Of a stretch of DNA of 52,383 nt, positions 52,262-52,383 are shown piece after piece. Below the pieces are notes generated by a model. That model made no database searches and was not told the DNA's origin. It worked only from the letters and a program-made list of their open reading frames with translations. Location of the stretch: the NCBI GenBank assembly GCA_945869465.1, contig CAMBPB010000012.1, positions 1-52,383 on the forward strand. Reading direction: 5' to 3'. Both the position numbers and the translations under genes were made by a program. This DNA comes from Prosthecobacter debontii. Its GTDB lineage: Bacteria; Verrucomicrobiota; Verrucomicrobiia; Verrucomicrobiales; Akkermansiaceae. Each line of letters begins with the position of its first letter. Positions within the stretch are counted from its first letter, which is position 1.

Positions 52262-52383
52262 TTTGTGGCGGGGGTGTTTTGAGGAGGCGCAAGGCGGCGT
52301 GGGGTTTGGCGCTGTGGTGGTGGAAGCCGGCGTTGAGGGTCTCGAAAACTTCCGCGTCGTGAAGCCGCAGGATGGCTCCCCTC
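52224..52383 (-). mobile_element. Possible IS66-family insertion-sequence end (partial)
   Basis: The sequence from 52224 begins GTAAGCGTGG, resembling the GTAA... terminal ends of IS66-family elements, exactly where the truncated gene breaks. The rest of the element lies beyond the window, so the other terminus and the 8-base target duplication cannot be checked. Confidence 0.4.
52254..52383 (-). CDS. C-terminal end of an unidentified protein (partial)
   Basis: Minus-strand frame open from the window edge to TAA at 52254-52256; readable end: LRLHDAEVFETLNAGF, then HHHSAKPHAALRLLKTPPPQ. It starts 30 bases inside the putative element end, so it is probably the element's transposase or passenger gene. 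It does not show the usual IS66 TnpC C-terminus. Family not recognised. Confidence 0.4.
   Translation of the reverse strand, partial: RGAILRLHDAEVFETLNAGFHHHSAKPHAALRLLKTPPPQIN

Overview
The window looks like chromosomal DNA from a GC-rich member of the Verrucomicrobiota, most likely Verrucomicrobiales (Akkermansiaceae/Verrucomicrobiaceae type). The evidence is the gene mixture: a ThuA-family protein, a secreted formylglycine sulfatase, an SHD1-domain protein, a KamA-family aminomutase, PPi-type phosphofructokinase, an ApbE/TlpA/DUF4266 cluster, large lipoproteins with thioredoxin folds, and helical DP-repeat proteins. No rRNA, tRNA or CRISPR array was seen. Most of the window is ordinary chromosome; both edges carry mobile-element traces.

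Layout. 1-367: C-terminal end of an integron-type tyrosine recombinase whose frame runs through a 15-unit heptanucleotide array. 426-4368: ThuA protein (-), a 3-hydroxyisobutyrate-dehydrogenase-like enzyme and an alpha/beta hydrolase (+), alanine racemase (-). 4674-7727: a large secreted tricorn-like S41 protease. 8005-14363 (-): thioredoxin-like lipoprotein, HhH/zinc-ribbon membrane protein, valyl-tRNA synthetase, sulfatase. 14493-19421 (+): CBM20-bearing 4-alpha-glucanotransferase, then sucC-sucD. 19485-31345 (-): cytochrome c with an FAD amine-oxidase-like protein, rsmH, ligA, SHD1 protein, der, kamA-like, degenerate M28 peptidase, pssA. 31432-34409 (+): cysteine-less rhodanese, trypsin-like protease with P-domain, solenoid protein. 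34627-35850 (-): PPi-phosphofructokinase. 35970-39227 (+): hypothetical, DP-repeat protein, sugar isomerase. 39371-49903 (-): ppk1-ppx polyphosphate pair, hflC-hflK, DEVD-box helicase, YdiJ-like FAD/Fe-S dehydrogenase. 50340-52106 (+): apbE, tlpA-like, DUF4266. 52139-52383: a broken gene start cut by a possible IS66-type end, then the tail of an unknown gene.

The most unusual object is ligA (23049-26000). The encoded NAD+-dependent DNA ligase is 983 residues instead of about 700 because roughly 260 residues are inserted in one loop of the nucleotidyltransferase domain. The insert carries the hallmarks of the kinase-like domain known from phage/conjugative 'polyvalent' proteins: a lysine in VLKLT, DAHPGN, and PIDLQ. 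A second reading frame inside the insert has its own ATG and a natural-looking N-terminus, suggesting a once independent gene that became fused into an essential enzyme.

Other coherent themes are polyphosphate turnover (ppk1 beside ppx), membrane-protease control (hflK/hflC), a TCA step (sucCD), maltodextrin use (malQ), and extracytoplasmic flavinylation/redox (apbE, thioredoxin, DUF4266). Short tandem arrays of 7 or 9 bases occur at several gene ends and intergenic gaps and appear to be a dispersed repeat habit of this genome.
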